From Flavobacterium psychrophilum (lineage in GTDB: Bacteria; Bacteroidota; Bacteroidia; Flavobacteriales; Flavobacteriaceae), in the NCBI GenBank assembly GCA_943325515.2, contig CALPPS020000018.1, forward strand, positions 1-32,427: a DNA stretch of 32,427 nt, written 5' to 3'. The position numbers were made by a program, and so were the translations under genes. The notes under the pieces are model-generated. The model was not told the DNA's origin. It did not search any database and saw only the letters and a program-made list of their open reading frames with translations. Below, one piece after another: positions 15,769-23,715 of this stretch (within the stretch, counting starts at the first letter, position 1; each line of letters opens with the position of its first letter).

Positions 15769-17337
15769 ATGAAAACTAAGGATAAATATTTGCCCTTATT
15801 ATTGTTCTCTTGTGTTGGCTTAGGAATAACTATTGGGGGTTTAATTAATTTTCCAAAAGCCACTCTTTCAAAACAAAACTCAAGTAAAGTCAAAATCGAC
15901 AAATTAATCGATTTTATCAATAACGAGTATGTAGATGATGTCAATTCGGATTCCATTGTAGATGTAACGGTCAATAGTATTTTAGGAAAACTTGATCCTC
16001 ATTCTGTTTATATTCCACCAAACGAACAATCCTCTGAAGCCGAGTTGATGAAAGGTGATTTTGTGGGTATTGGTGTAAACTTTTATATGTATAAGGATAC
16101 GGTTACTGTTGTAAAACCATTAGAAAATGGTCCGGCAACAAAAGCAGGAATACTTGCTGGTGACCGAATTCTGTTTGCGGATAAAACGAAACTATTTGGA
16201 CGAAAACTACCAACAGATAGTTTATATAACAAGTTAAAAGGTGAAGAGGGAAGCAGTGTTTTGCTCACTATTTATAGAAAAAGCACCAATAAAAAAATAA
16301 AAATTCTTGTTGAACGGGAAGTAGTTCCTATAAAAAGTGTAGACACCTATTTAATGTTGAACGCAACAACAGGTTATATAAAAATCAATCGTTTTGCTGA
16401 GAATACTTATGGTGAATTCCTTTTGGGATTAGAAAAAATTAAGAAACAAGGTGCTAAAACTTTAATTATTGATTTGCGAGACAACGGTGGCGGATATTTA
16501 GAGAAAGCTGTTGCAGTTGCAGACGAACTATTAAAAGATAAAGAACTTATTGTCTTCACCAAAAATAAAAAAGCAATTATCCATAAAACTTTTGCCACTG
16601 AAGAAGGGATTTTTGAAAACGGAAAAGTTTATGTGTTGATTGATGAAAACTCAGCTTCAGCTAGTGAGATTTTAGCTGGTGCTATTCAAGATAATGACAG
16701 AGGAATAATAGTTGGACGTCGTTCTTTTGGCAAAGGATTAGTGCAACGCGAAATAGATTTTGAAGATGGTTCCGCAGTTCGATTGACAACAGCAAGATAT
16801 TATACGCCAAGCGGTCGTTCTATTCAAAAACCTTATGTAAAAGGAGAAGCTGAAGCTTATAGTAATGACGTTGAATCCCGTTTTGAAAGTGGTGAATTAT
16901 ATAGCAAAGGGAAAATAAAAATTGCCGATTCTCTAAAATTTAAAACCAAAAAAGGAAGAACAGTTTATGGTGGCGGTGGAATTGTTCCCGATATTTTTGT
17001 GCCGCTTGAAGTAAAAAAAGGAGACGAAAGTTTGGCCTACATTTTAAATTCTGGTGTAATAGGACATTTTGTTTTTGAACTATTAGACAGCAACCGAAAT
17101 AATTTTAAAGTATTGAAATACCAACAGTTTTTGGCCAAAATGCAAAAAGACGAAAGCTATATTCTAAAATTAGAAAGCTACCTGAAAGACGCTGGTTTGG
17201 AAATGAAATTGGAAAATAATAAAAAATTAGTTAAAAAGTATATCACAGCAGAATTTGCTCGACAATTATTTAGTGAAAATCAATATTTTCAAATCATATT
17301 GAAAGATGATCCAATGCTTAAAGTGATAGTGAAATAA
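15769..17337 (+). CDS. S41 family carboxy-terminal processing peptidase
   Basis: A membrane-anchored periplasmic serine protease of the CtpA/Prc group, 522 aa. Residues 7-28 are hydrophobic and probably an uncleaved anchor or signal. An N-terminal helical domain is followed by a PDZ domain (about 90-170, with GDFVGIGVNF and GPATKAGILAGDRI). The peptidase core follows (about 190-390). The Ser/Lys dyad is Ser297 in SASASE and Lys322 in RRSFGKGLVQ; the 25-residue spacing equals that in Escherichia coli Tsp. A C-terminal extension of about 130 residues follows. Such enzymes trim periplasmic or envelope proteins at their C-termini. It begins directly after the comEB stop codon and converges on the FAD protein gene with only 2 bases between stops. 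Confidence 0.93.
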   Translation: MKTKDKYLPLLLFSCVGLGITIGGLINFPKATLSKQNSSKVKIDKLIDFINNEYVDDVNSDSIVDVTVNSILGKLDPHSVYIPPNEQSSEAELMKGDFVGIGVNFYMYKDTVTVVKPLENGPATKAGILAGDRILFADKTKLFGRKLPTDSLYNKLKGEEGSSVLLTIYRKSTNKKIKILVEREVVPIKSVDTYLMLNATTGYIKINRFAENTYGEFLLGLEKIKKQGAKTLIIDLRDNGGGYLEKAVAVADELLKDKELIVFTKNKKAIIHKTFATEEGIFENGKVYVLIDENSASASEILAGAIQDNDRGIIVGRRSFGKGLVQREIDFEDGSAVRLTTARYYTPSGRSIQKPYVKGEAEAYSNDVESRFESGELYSKGKIKIADSLKFKTKKGRTVYGGGGIVPDIFVPLEVKKGDESLAYILNSGVIGHFVFELLDSNRNNFKVLKYQQFLAKMQKDESYILKLESYLKDAGLEMKLENNKKLVKKYITAEFARQLFSENQYFQIILKDDPMLKVIVK

Positions 17338-17339
17338 GA

Positions 17340-17948
17340 CTATTTTCTAATGCTATCATGCACTTGCACATGAATGCCATTATTCCAAAGGGTTAGTACA
17401 TCAGTCGCCACAGCAGCACCACTTCCGGCAGCAATAGCCAATTGGCTTCTCCAACCTGCTAGAGTTCCAGTAACATATATGCCTTCGGCAACTTTGTGGT
17501 CATTATTTTTTAATTGAATTCTGTTTTTTTCTGGAATTACTTTTTGGTGAGGGACTACAAATTCTTCTAATCCTTCAATGATAAAAGGATTTCCTGCACC
17601 AATACTGAGGACAACTATTTTTGTTTGATAGCTATTTTTATTAGTAATAACCATAAAATTTCCTGCTGTATCATCAATTTTTATAACTTTTTCATCGGGA
17701 ATTTGAATAACATGTGGATACAATTGTTCCAATTGATCAACACTTTCTGTCAACAAATCGGCACCTAATTTCCCACGAGGGATTCCATAGGCATTGTTAA
17801 AAAGAGCATCCCGAAGAGAAGATGCTTTTTGATGCGTGATGATTCCGATTTTTTTATCGGAAACGAAAGACATTTTATGCGCTGAACCTAAAACCAAAGC
17901 ACAAGACATGCCCGAAACTCCTCCGCCAATAATTAAAACATCAAACAT
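17340..17948 (-). CDS. short FAD-dependent oxidoreductase, thioredoxin-reductase-like
   Basis: This 202-aa protein begins with a Rossmann dinucleotide motif, DVLIIGGGVSGMSCALVLG (residues 3-21). It ends with GIYVTGTLAGWRSQLAIAAGSGAAVATDVL, equivalent to the second FAD-binding stretch of thioredoxin reductases. The separate NAD(P)H domain and the redox-active CxxC are absent, so the protein corresponds to a FAD domain alone and is about two thirds of normal size. No frameshift or remnant is visible around it, so it is probably a genuine short family rather than a broken gene. The start lies 3 bases after the stop of the small membrane protein, so they form an operon. Substrate unknown. Confidence 0.8.
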   Translation of the reverse strand: MFDVLIIGGGVSGMSCALVLGSAHKMSFVSDKKIGIITHQKASSLRDALFNNAYGIPRGKLGADLLTESVDQLEQLYPHVIQIPDEKVIKIDDTAGNFMVITNKNSYQTKIVVLSIGAGNPFIIEGLEEFVVPHQKVIPEKNRIQLKNNDHKVAEGIYVTGTLAGWRSQLAIAAGSGAAVATDVLTLWNNGIHVQVHDSIRK

Positions 17949-17951
17949 GAA

Positions 17952-18149
17952 TTAGCCTTTAAGTTTTTCTTCGATTTTTTTTGACATTCTAAAAATCAAA
18001 AGAATTAAAACCGCACAAAAAGAAGCAGACACTCCAATAAGAGCAATCATACTATTGCCTTCGAGAGGTTTATTAAAATCAATTAGAAAAACATTGACAA
18101 GTATTAACGAAATCGCAAGTAAAATAAGAATAGTAGTAAAAATTTTCAT
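17952..18149 (-). CDS. small two-helix membrane protein, 65 aa
   Basis: The protein MKIFTTILILLAISLILVNVF... has two hydrophobic segments, about residues 3-22 and 35-55, joined by a short loop (DFNKPLEGNS), and ends in a basic/acidic tail MSKKIEEKLKG. I chose the ATG at 18149; extending to an upstream TTG would add only two residues. It is the first gene of a two-gene operon with the FAD protein, 3 bases apart, and has a -7 box 18 bases upstream. No known family is recognised. A membrane partner for the FAD protein is an inference from position only. Confidence 0.65.
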   Translation of the reverse strand: MKIFTTILILLAISLILVNVFLIDFNKPLEGNSMIALIGVSASFCAVLILLIFRMSKKIEEKLKG

Positions 18150-18167
18150 CAGCAAAGTTTAATAAAA

Positions 18168-18175
18168 CAAACATA
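18168..18175 (-). promoter_or_regulatory. -7 promoter box for the small membrane protein-FAD operon
   Basis: The minus strand reads TATGTTTG, an exact TAnnTTTG match, 18 bases before the ATG at 18149. No proper -33 TTG is found. Confidence 0.45.
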
Positions 18176-18260
18176 CAAATTTTAAGTTTATTTATATAGT
18201 CTTTAACATTAGCCACAAAATAAATTAACATGAGTTGAACTAAAATGCGTTTTAAGATTT

Positions 18261-18268
18261 TACCTTTG
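18261..18268 (+). promoter_or_regulatory. -7 promoter box for the DUF3109 gene
   Basis: TACCTTTG matches TAnnTTTG 16 bases before the ATG. A TTG at 18235-18237 lies 23 bases upstream, at the long end of the accepted spacing. Confidence 0.55.
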
Positions 18269-18284
18269 TATAAATTATATTTAT

Positions 18285-18857
18285 ATGTTTCAATTAGGAA
18301 AAACAATAGTTTCTGAAGATATACTCGAAAAAGATTTTGTGTGTAATCTTTCGGCTTGTCATGGTGCTTGCTGTGTTGATGGCGATGCTGGCGCTCCTTT
18401 GACTAAAGATGAAACTAAAATTTTGGAAGAAATCTATCCAAAAGTAAAACCCTTTTTGCGCAAAGAAGGTATTGAAGCTATTGAAAGATTAGGCACTTGG
18501 GTTGTTGGAACCGATCAAGATTTAGAAACCCCATTGATAGACAATAAAGATTGCGCTTATGTTATATTTGATGGAAAAACAGCGCTTTGTGGCATTGAAC
18601 AAGCCTACAACCAAGGGATTATAGATTGGAAAAAACCTGTTTCTTGTCATTTATATCCTATTCGCGTAAAAGAATTTTCAGAGTTTGCTGCTGTTAATTA
18701 TGACCGTTGGGATATTTGTAATCCTGCATGTTCATTGGGAAAAGAATTAGAAGTTCCAGTTTATAAATTTGTGAAAGAAGCATTAATTCGAAAATTCGGT
18801 GAAGATTGGTATATGGAATTAGAAAAAGTTGCCGAAGATTTAAAAAGCGGGAAATAA
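18285..18857 (+). CDS. DUF3109 family cysteine-rich protein
   Basis: This 190-aa soluble protein contains nine cysteines: [11 protein letters not shown] near residues 20-30, one in NKDCAY, one in TALCG, one in [10 protein letters not shown], and two in [10 protein letters not shown]. This is the DUF3109 pattern, related to the YkgJ-type zinc or iron-sulfur cluster proteins that share a CxxxCC core. No signal peptide or membrane segment is present. The role of the family is not established; the Cys pattern predicts metal or Fe-S cluster binding. It is a single gene between the divergent FAD operon and tRNA-Ala, with its own promoter. The ATG at 18285 gives the usual N-terminus [13 protein letters not shown]. 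Confidence 0.85.
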   Translation: MFQLGKTIVSEDILEKDFVCNLSACHGACCVDGDAGAPLTKDETKILEEIYPKVKPFLRKEGIEAIERLGTWVVGTDQDLETPLIDNKDCAYVIFDGKTALCGIEQAYNQGIIDWKKPVSCHLYPIRVKEFSEFAAVNYDRWDICNPACSLGKELEVPVYKFVKEALIRKFGEDWYMELEKVAEDLKSGK

Positions 18858-18869
18858 AGAGTAACTACA

Positions 18870-18902
18870 TTTGTCTTTTATTTATTTAATATTATATATT
18901 TG
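18870..18902 (+). promoter_or_regulatory. promoter of tRNA-Ala
   Basis: TTTG (18870-18873), a 21-base spacer and TATATTTG (18895-18902) form a complete Bacteroidetes promoter. The tRNA begins 14 bases after the -7 box. Confidence 0.7.
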
Positions 18903-18915
18903 TTTCACCTTTTTT

Positions 18916-18989
18916 GGGGATGTAGCTCAGCTGGTTAGAGTGCTTGCCTGGCAGGCAAGAAGTCGTGGGTTCGAGTCCCATCTTCTCCA
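18916..18989 (+). tRNA. tRNA-Ala (anticodon GGC)
   Basis: The 74 bases fold as a full cloverleaf: acceptor GGGGATG/CTTCTCC, D stem GCTC/GAGT, anticodon stem CTTGC/GCAAG with loop CTGGCAG, T stem GTGGG/CCCAT with loop TTCGAGT, and discriminator A. The anticodon GGC reads GCC/GCU alanine codons. The acceptor contains G3-U70, the alanine identity pair, which independently supports the assignment. There is one T-T mismatch at the sixth acceptor pair. The CCA end is not encoded. The gene stands alone with its own promoter and terminator. Confidence 0.96.
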
Positions 18990-18992
18990 CAC

Positions 18993-19027
18993 AAAAACCA
19001 TCAGATTTAAAACTTGATGGTTTTTTT
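18993..19027 (+). terminator. intrinsic terminator of tRNA-Ala
   Basis: AAAAACCATCA (18993-19003) and TGATGGTTTTT (19015-19025) form a perfect 11-bp stem around an 11-base loop, ending in a run of T. It begins 4 bases after the tRNA. Confidence 0.85.
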
Positions 19028-19057
19028 ATTTCTTATATTTACATCAAATAAATTTTT

Positions 19058-19822
19058 ATGTCAACTGAAAATTCTAACGGATTTATTGAAATTCAAATTG
19101 AAAACTTCATCGCGACTATTACCTTCAGTCATCCCACGAGTAATTCTTTTCCTAGTAATTTACTGCAAAGACTAACAGAGGAGTTAAACGCCTTGAGTGG
19201 TGATAATGATGTCAATGTAATCATTCTGCAAAGCGAAGGCAAAACTTTTTGTGCTGGTGCTTCTTTTGAAGAATTGCTTTCCATCACTGATTTTGAAACT
19301 GGAAAACAATTTTTTTCTGGCTTTGCTGATGTAATCAATGCCATGCGCAAATGCTCTAAAATAATTATTGGAAAAATTCAAGGAAAAGCAGTTGGTGGTG
19401 GGGTTGGTTTAGCTTCGGCTTGTGATTTTACTTTTGCTTATCAAGATGCCGCCATTAAACTTTCTGAACTTGCAATAGGCATTGGACCATTTGTCATTGA
19501 ACCCGTAGTGTCTAGAAAAATAGGAAAAACAGCTATGACTTATTTATCATTACAACCCAACACATGGCAAACCGCAGACTGGGCTGTTGCTAAAGGATTA
19601 TATGCAGATGTTTTCGATAGTTACGCCGAATTGGATGAAGCCACTTTGTCTTTTGCCAAAAAATTAGCAACTTATAATCCAGAAGCTTTGATGGAAATGA
19701 AAAAAGTTTTTTGGGAAGGAACAACACATTGGGATAAATTACTATATGAAAGAGCGGCGATTTCTGGAAAACTAGTACTTTCTGATTTTACTAAAAATGC
19801 CTTGAGTCAATTTAAAAAGTAA
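19058..19822 (+). CDS. enoyl-CoA hydratase/isomerase (crotonase) family protein
   Basis: This 254-aa cytosolic crotonase-fold protein acts on an acyl-CoA. The first oxyanion-hole stretch is KTFCAGASFEEL (about 62-73) and the second is GKAVGGGVGLASACDF (109-124). Of the two glutamates of classical enoyl-CoA hydratase, the first is Gly117 here (GGGVGL in place of GGGCEL). The second is kept as Glu137 in KLSELAIGIGP. The GIGPFVIEPVVSRKIG stretch resembles the methylglutaconyl-CoA/LiuC-type hydratases of leucine and isoprenoid breakdown, but no other genes of that pathway are nearby, so the substrate is uncertain. It follows the tRNA terminator. The queD promoter overlaps its 3' end. Confidence 0.85.
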   Translation: MSTENSNGFIEIQIENFIATITFSHPTSNSFPSNLLQRLTEELNALSGDNDVNVIILQSEGKTFCAGASFEELLSITDFETGKQFFSGFADVINAMRKCSKIIIGKIQGKAVGGGVGLASACDFTFAYQDAAIKLSELAIGIGPFVIEPVVSRKIGKTAMTYLSLQPNTWQTADWAVAKGLYADVFDSYAELDEATLSFAKKLATYNPEALMEMKKVFWEGTTHWDKLLYERAAISGKLVLSDFTKNALSQFKK

Positions 19823-19831
19823 TTATCTTTG
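19802..19831 (+). promoter_or_regulatory. promoter of queD-lpxH operon
   Basis: TTG (19802-19804), a 19-base spacer and TATCTTTG (19824-19831) make a complete Bacteroidetes promoter. It lies across the stop codon of the crotonase gene, 16 bases before the queD ATG. Confidence 0.65.
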
Positions 19832-19847
19832 CTTCAAATTCTCCAAC

Positions 19848-20300
19848 ATGAGTAACATTAGAATAACTAAACAATTTTCTTTCGAAACCGGACATGCTCT
19901 TTATGGCTACGATGGTAAATGTAAAAATGTTCACGGACACAGTTATAAATTATCGGTTACGGTTATTGGAAAGCCTATTAACGATACTTCTAACGTGAAA
20001 TATGGTATGGTGATTGACTTTTCTGATTTGAAGAAAATTGTAAGAGAAGAAATTGTAGACCTATTTGATCATGCCACAGTTTTCAACCAAAACACTCCGC
20101 ATGTTGAATTGGCAAAAGAACTTTCTAATCGCGGTCATCATGTAATTTTAGTAGATTATCAACCAACAAGTGAAAATATGGTAATCGATTTTGCCCAAAA
20201 AATAAAAAATCGTTTGCCTGCTGATATTCAATTACATTCTTTAAAATTGCAAGAAACCGAAACTTCGTTTGCCGAATGGTATGCTTCGGATAATTTATAA
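19848..20300 (+). CDS. queD: 6-carboxy-5,6,7,8-tetrahydropterin synthase / 6-pyruvoyl-tetrahydropterin synthase family
   Basis: QueD converts 7,8-dihydroneopterin triphosphate to 6-carboxytetrahydropterin, an early step toward the queuosine base of tRNA. The 150-aa protein has the zinc ligands His16, His29 and His31 (TGHALYGYDGKCKNVHGHSYKL), with the catalytic Cys25 between them. That is the QueD-type active site. FDHATVFN and LQETETSFAEWY carry the remaining His and Glu of the family. It is about 30 residues longer than the E. coli protein. The gene has its own promoter, and lpxH starts 9 bases after its stop codon. A pterin-synthase role outside queuosine cannot be excluded. Confidence 0.88.
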   Translation: MSNIRITKQFSFETGHALYGYDGKCKNVHGHSYKLSVTVIGKPINDTSNVKYGMVIDFSDLKKIVREEIVDLFDHATVFNQNTPHVELAKELSNRGHHVILVDYQPTSENMVIDFAQKIKNRLPADIQLHSLKLQETETSFAEWYASDNL

Positions 20301-20309
20301 TTAAAATTC

Positions 20310-21062
20310 ATGCAAATTTCACCTAACAAAAAAATATATTTTGCTTCCGACCAACACTTTGGTGCACCGACACCTGAAGCGAGTTTCCCTCGTGAACAAA
20401 AGTTTGTAGCTTGGCTTGATGAAGTGAAAAAAGATGCCGAATGTATTTTCCTTCTTGGCGATTTATTCGATTTTTGGTTTGAATATAAAACCGTTGTTCC
20501 TAAAGGCTTTGTTAGAGTTCTTGGCAAACTAGCTGAAATAAGAGATAGTGGCATTCCTATTTACTTCTTTGTGGGCAATCATGATTTGTGGATGCACGAT
20601 TATTTTGAAAAAGAATTGAATATTCCTGTGTACCACGACAATCAAGAATATACATTTAATGATAAGACCTTCTTAATAGGTCATGGCGATGGAAAAGGGC
20701 CAGCTGACAAAGGCTACAAACGCATGAAAAAAGTGTTTACCAATCCATTTTCTAAATGGATTTTCCGATGGTTGCATCCAGATTTGGGTGTGAAGTTGGC
20801 GCAATATCTTTCCGTAAAAAACAAATTGATTTCTGGTGATGCTGATGTGAAATTCCTAGGCGAAGAAAATGAATGGTTAGTCCTTTATTCGAAACGAAAA
20901 CTCGAAACCAAGCATTATAATTATCTCATCTTTGGTCATCGTCATTTGCCGATGGTATTAACAGTTGGCGAAAACTCGCAATATGTCAATCTTGGTGATT
21001 GGATTGACTATTTCACTTATGGTGTTTTTGATGGAAATCACTTTGAGTTGAAGGAGTATTAA
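20310..21062 (+). CDS. lpxH: UDP-2,3-diacylglucosamine diphosphatase (metallophosphoesterase)
   Basis: LpxH hydrolyses UDP-2,3-diacylglucosamine to lipid X and UMP in lipid A synthesis, at the inner face of the cytoplasmic membrane. The 250-aa protein contains the calcineurin-like metal motifs in order: Asp14-x-His16 (SDQHFG), GDLFDFW with Asp51, Gly-Asn90-His91-Asp92, His125 in GHGDG, and the late FGHRH pair. DKGYKRMKKVFTNPFSKWIFRWLHPDLG is the amphipathic insertion that covers the lipid site. It is the second gene of the queD operon. Its stop codon abuts the stop codon of convergent recJ with no base between them. Confidence 0.92.
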   Translation: MQISPNKKIYFASDQHFGAPTPEASFPREQKFVAWLDEVKKDAECIFLLGDLFDFWFEYKTVVPKGFVRVLGKLAEIRDSGIPIYFFVGNHDLWMHDYFEKELNIPVYHDNQEYTFNDKTFLIGHGDGKGPADKGYKRMKKVFTNPFSKWIFRWLHPDLGVKLAQYLSVKNKLISGDADVKFLGEENEWLVLYSKRKLETKHYNYLIFGHRHLPMVLTVGENSQYVNLGDWIDYFTYGVFDGNHFELKEY

Positions 21063-22751
21063 TTACTTCAAATCCTTCAATCTCAGCTGGACAGTTAAAT
21101 TACCATTAAATTCATTTTCGTCAATACAATATACCGAATCAAAAGGATTTTGGTTTTTAACTAATTCCAATTTATTACCAAGATTAAAACCAATAGTGCC
21201 AAACCCTACACTTCCATTTTGTTTTACAAAGAGTTTCAAATGTTCTTCATTTTGACCAATTCCTTTAGCAAAACCTGTGTCTTTTATACCCTTGGTCAAG
21301 AAAACTGGTGTCATATTTTGAGGTCCAAAAGGCTCAAATTGATTCAATAAACGAACTAATTTTTCATTAATATCGGTTAGGTTTATTTCAGCATCGATAG
21401 CTATTTCGGGCAATAACAAATCCGGGTGAATGGTTTGCTCAACTATTCTCTCAAAAGCTTCTTTGAAAGCCCCATAATTTTCTTCTTTCAACGTCATTCC
21501 TGCGGCATACATATGTCCGCCGAATTGTTCCAAATGTTCGGCACAAGCTTCGAGGGCATTGTAAACATCAAAGTCTTTCACCGAACGTGCCGAGGCGGCC
21601 AATTTATCACCGCTTTTGGTAAAAACAATCGTTGGCCGATAATAGGTTTCTGTCAATCGAGAAGCCACAATACCAATAACCCCTTTATGCCAATTTTCAC
21701 TATAAACAACAGTAGTAAATTTTTGTTGTTCTTCATTTTCAATAATTTGAGCAAGTGCTTCATGGGTTATTTGTTTGTCTAAATCTTTGCGGTCACTATT
21801 ATATTGTTCAATTTCGGAGGCAAATTGTTCAGCTTGGTCAAGATCATATTCCGTTAAAAGCGCTACAGCTTCGTTGCCATGTTTTATTCTTCCTGCCGCG
21901 TTAATTCTTGGTGCAATAATGAAAACAACATCTGTAATTGTTAATGTTTTTTTCTTTACATTTTGAATTAATGCTTTTATTCCTGGCCTGGGATTGGAGT
22001 TGATAACTTCTAATCCAAATTTAGCCAAAACCCGGTTTTCTCCTGTAATCGGAACAATATCGGCAGCAATAGCGGTAGCCACCAAATCTAAATATACAAG
22101 CAAGTCATCTATGGTTTGATTCCTGTTTTGTGCCAATGCTTGAACGAGTTTAAAACCCACGCCACAGCCGCACAATTCATCATAAGGATAGCTGCAATCT
22201 TCTCTTTTTGGGTCGAGTACAGCGACCGCTTCGGGCAACCTATCTCCTGGGCGATGGTGATCACAAATAATAAAATCGATATTCTTATCGTTAGCATAAG
22301 CAATATGTTCAACAGATTTTATCCCGCAATCCAGAGCAATAATTAGCGTAAATTCATTGTCATCAGCAAAGTCAATTCCTTTATACGAAATACCATAACC
22401 TTCGTCATAACGATCTGGAATATAAGTAGCAACATTTGGGTAATAACTTCTCAAATAACTCGAAACTAACGAAACTGCAGTGGTTCCATCGACATCATAA
22501 TCGCCAAAAACTAATATGTTTTCACCCTTTTCAATGGCATTTTCAATACGAGCAACGGCTTTATCCATATCTTTCATCAAATAGGGATCGTGCAAATCGT
22601 CCAAACTCGGGCGAAAAAATTGTCGCGCTTGGTCATAGTTTTCAATGCCACGTTGCACCAAAAGAGTAGCAATGAGTTCACTAACCTTAAGTTGTGAAGC
22701 TAGAACTTTTACTTTTTCTGGAGATGGTTTGGCTTTTAGTGTCCAGCGCAT
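21063..22751 (-). CDS. recJ: single-stranded-DNA-specific exonuclease RecJ
   Basis: RecJ degrades single-stranded DNA 5' to 3' in recombination and mismatch or base-excision repair. The 562-aa length is typical. The DHH phosphoesterase motifs are present: FGDYDVDGTTA (Asp84, 86, 88), ALDCG (Asp141) and CDHHRPGD (Asp164, His165, His166). The DHHA1 part has SARSVKDFDVYNALEACAEHLEQFGGHMYAAG, and a C-terminal OB-like domain follows. The ATG at 22751 gives the family N-terminus MRWTLK. Upstream is a 230-bp AT-rich spacer before the rsmI stop codon. It is co-directional with rsmI, so read-through from that operon is possible. Confidence 0.95.
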   Translation of the reverse strand: MRWTLKAKPSPEKVKVLASQLKVSELIATLLVQRGIENYDQARQFFRPSLDDLHDPYLMKDMDKAVARIENAIEKGENILVFGDYDVDGTTAVSLVSSYLRSYYPNVATYIPDRYDEGYGISYKGIDFADDNEFTLIIALDCGIKSVEHIAYANDKNIDFIICDHHRPGDRLPEAVAVLDPKREDCSYPYDELCGCGVGFKLVQALAQNRNQTIDDLLVYLDLVATAIAADIVPITGENRVLAKFGLEVINSNPRPGIKALIQNVKKKTLTITDVVFIIAPRINAAGRIKHGNEAVALLTEYDLDQAEQFASEIEQYNSDRKDLDKQITHEALAQIIENEEQQKFTTVVYSENWHKGVIGIVASRLTETYYRPTIVFTKSGDKLAASARSVKDFDVYNALEACAEHLEQFGGHMYAAGMTLKEENYGAFKEAFERIVEQTIHPDLLLPEIAIDAEINLTDINEKLVRLLNQFEPFGPQNMTPVFLTKGIKDTGFAKGIGQNEEHLKLFVKQNGSVGFGTIGFNLGNKLELVKNQNPFDSVYCIDENEFNGNLTVQLRLKDLK

Positions 22752-22981
22752 GGTTAATTACGAATTGGGAATTTCAAATTATAAAATTGAAAGTTAAAAG
22801 TAAGAAAATAAGATGGAATATTTTTCAAAATGTTAGAACAAGGAGAAATATTTGTGAAAAAGAAAAATCTTTTAAGTAAATTGATACTATGGCTAAAGAA
22901 TTAGGCAGTTCTTAGAAAGCATCATTTAGATACTTTGGTTTTCGGATTTGGGAAAAGGCAGAAGAGAAAAGTTTTTGAAAC

Positions 22982-23692
22982 TTATGCTTCTCTTACTTCA
23001 TGTTTTTTGCTTCTTACCTCTAAAACTTTTCCCCCAACCACTACTACTATTTCTCCCTTTGGTGGTTTGGTTTCGAAATGGTTTAGTACTTCTTTTGCAG
23101 TTCCTCGTATAGTCTCTTCGTGTAGTTTTGATATTTCTCTAGAAACGGAAATTGGTCTTTCATCTCCAAAATATTGCGCAAATTCGGCTAAAGTTTTAAC
23201 TAATTTATGTGGCGAAACATAAAAAATCATAGTTCGAGTTTCTTCGGCTAATGCTAAATAACGGGTTTGCCTTCCTTTCTTTTCGGGTAAAAAGCCTTCA
23301 AATATAAATCGGTCGTTGGGTAAGCCGCTGTTTACAAGGGCGGGTACAAAGGCCGTTGCTCCTGGCAAACAATCCACTTCAATATTATTCTCTACACAAG
23401 CTCGTGTGAGTAAAAATCCAGGGTCAGAGATGGCTGGGGTTCCTGCATCGCTTATTAAAGCAATGGTTTCGCCATTTTTCAATCGGGTGATTAAATTTTC
23501 TACCGTTTTGTGTTCGTTATGCATGTGATGGCTGTGCATGTGAGTTGAAATCTCGTAATGTTTCAACAATTTACCACTAGTGCGCGTATCTTCAGCCAAA
23601 ATTAAATCAGCCTCTTTCAAAACTTTTATTGCTCTAAAAGTCATGTCATCCAAATTACCGATTGGTGTCGGAACAATATAAAGTTTAGACAT
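22982..23692 (-). CDS. rsmI: 16S rRNA (cytidine1402-2'-O)-methyltransferase
   Basis: RsmI methylates the 2'-hydroxyl of C1402 in 16S rRNA using S-adenosylmethionine. The 236-aa protein has the tetrapyrrole-methylase fold: YIVPTPIGNLDDMTFRA at the N-terminus, LAEDTRTSGKLL, then ISDAGTPAISDPG (about 80-92), the SAM-binding loop. A His-rich stretch (STHMHSHHMHNEH, 49-61) is the family variable loop. The conserved part ends at KGEIVVVVGGK. The last 14 residues (VLEVRSKKHEVREA) are encoded by a GAAGTAAGAAGC-like low-complexity tract and look like an appended extension. The gene lies 23 bp after the acidic-protein gene, probably in one operon. Confidence 0.94.
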   Translation of the reverse strand: MSKLYIVPTPIGNLDDMTFRAIKVLKEADLILAEDTRTSGKLLKHYEISTHMHSHHMHNEHKTVENLITRLKNGETIALISDAGTPAISDPGFLLTRACVENNIEVDCLPGATAFVPALVNSGLPNDRFIFEGFLPEKKGRQTRYLALAEETRTMIFYVSPHKLVKTLAEFAQYFGDERPISVSREISKLHEETIRGTAKEVLNHFETKPPKGEIVVVVGGKVLEVRSKKHEVREA

Positions 23693-23715
23693 TGATGCTG
23701 AATTTATTTCCGTAT

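Noticed and set aside
22752..22981. Possible gene remnant between recJ and rsmI
   Set aside because: Short open stretches exist (for example 22935 onward) but have internal stops in all frames or run antisense into rsmI. I could not match them to a family and treat the 230 bp as AT-rich spacer.
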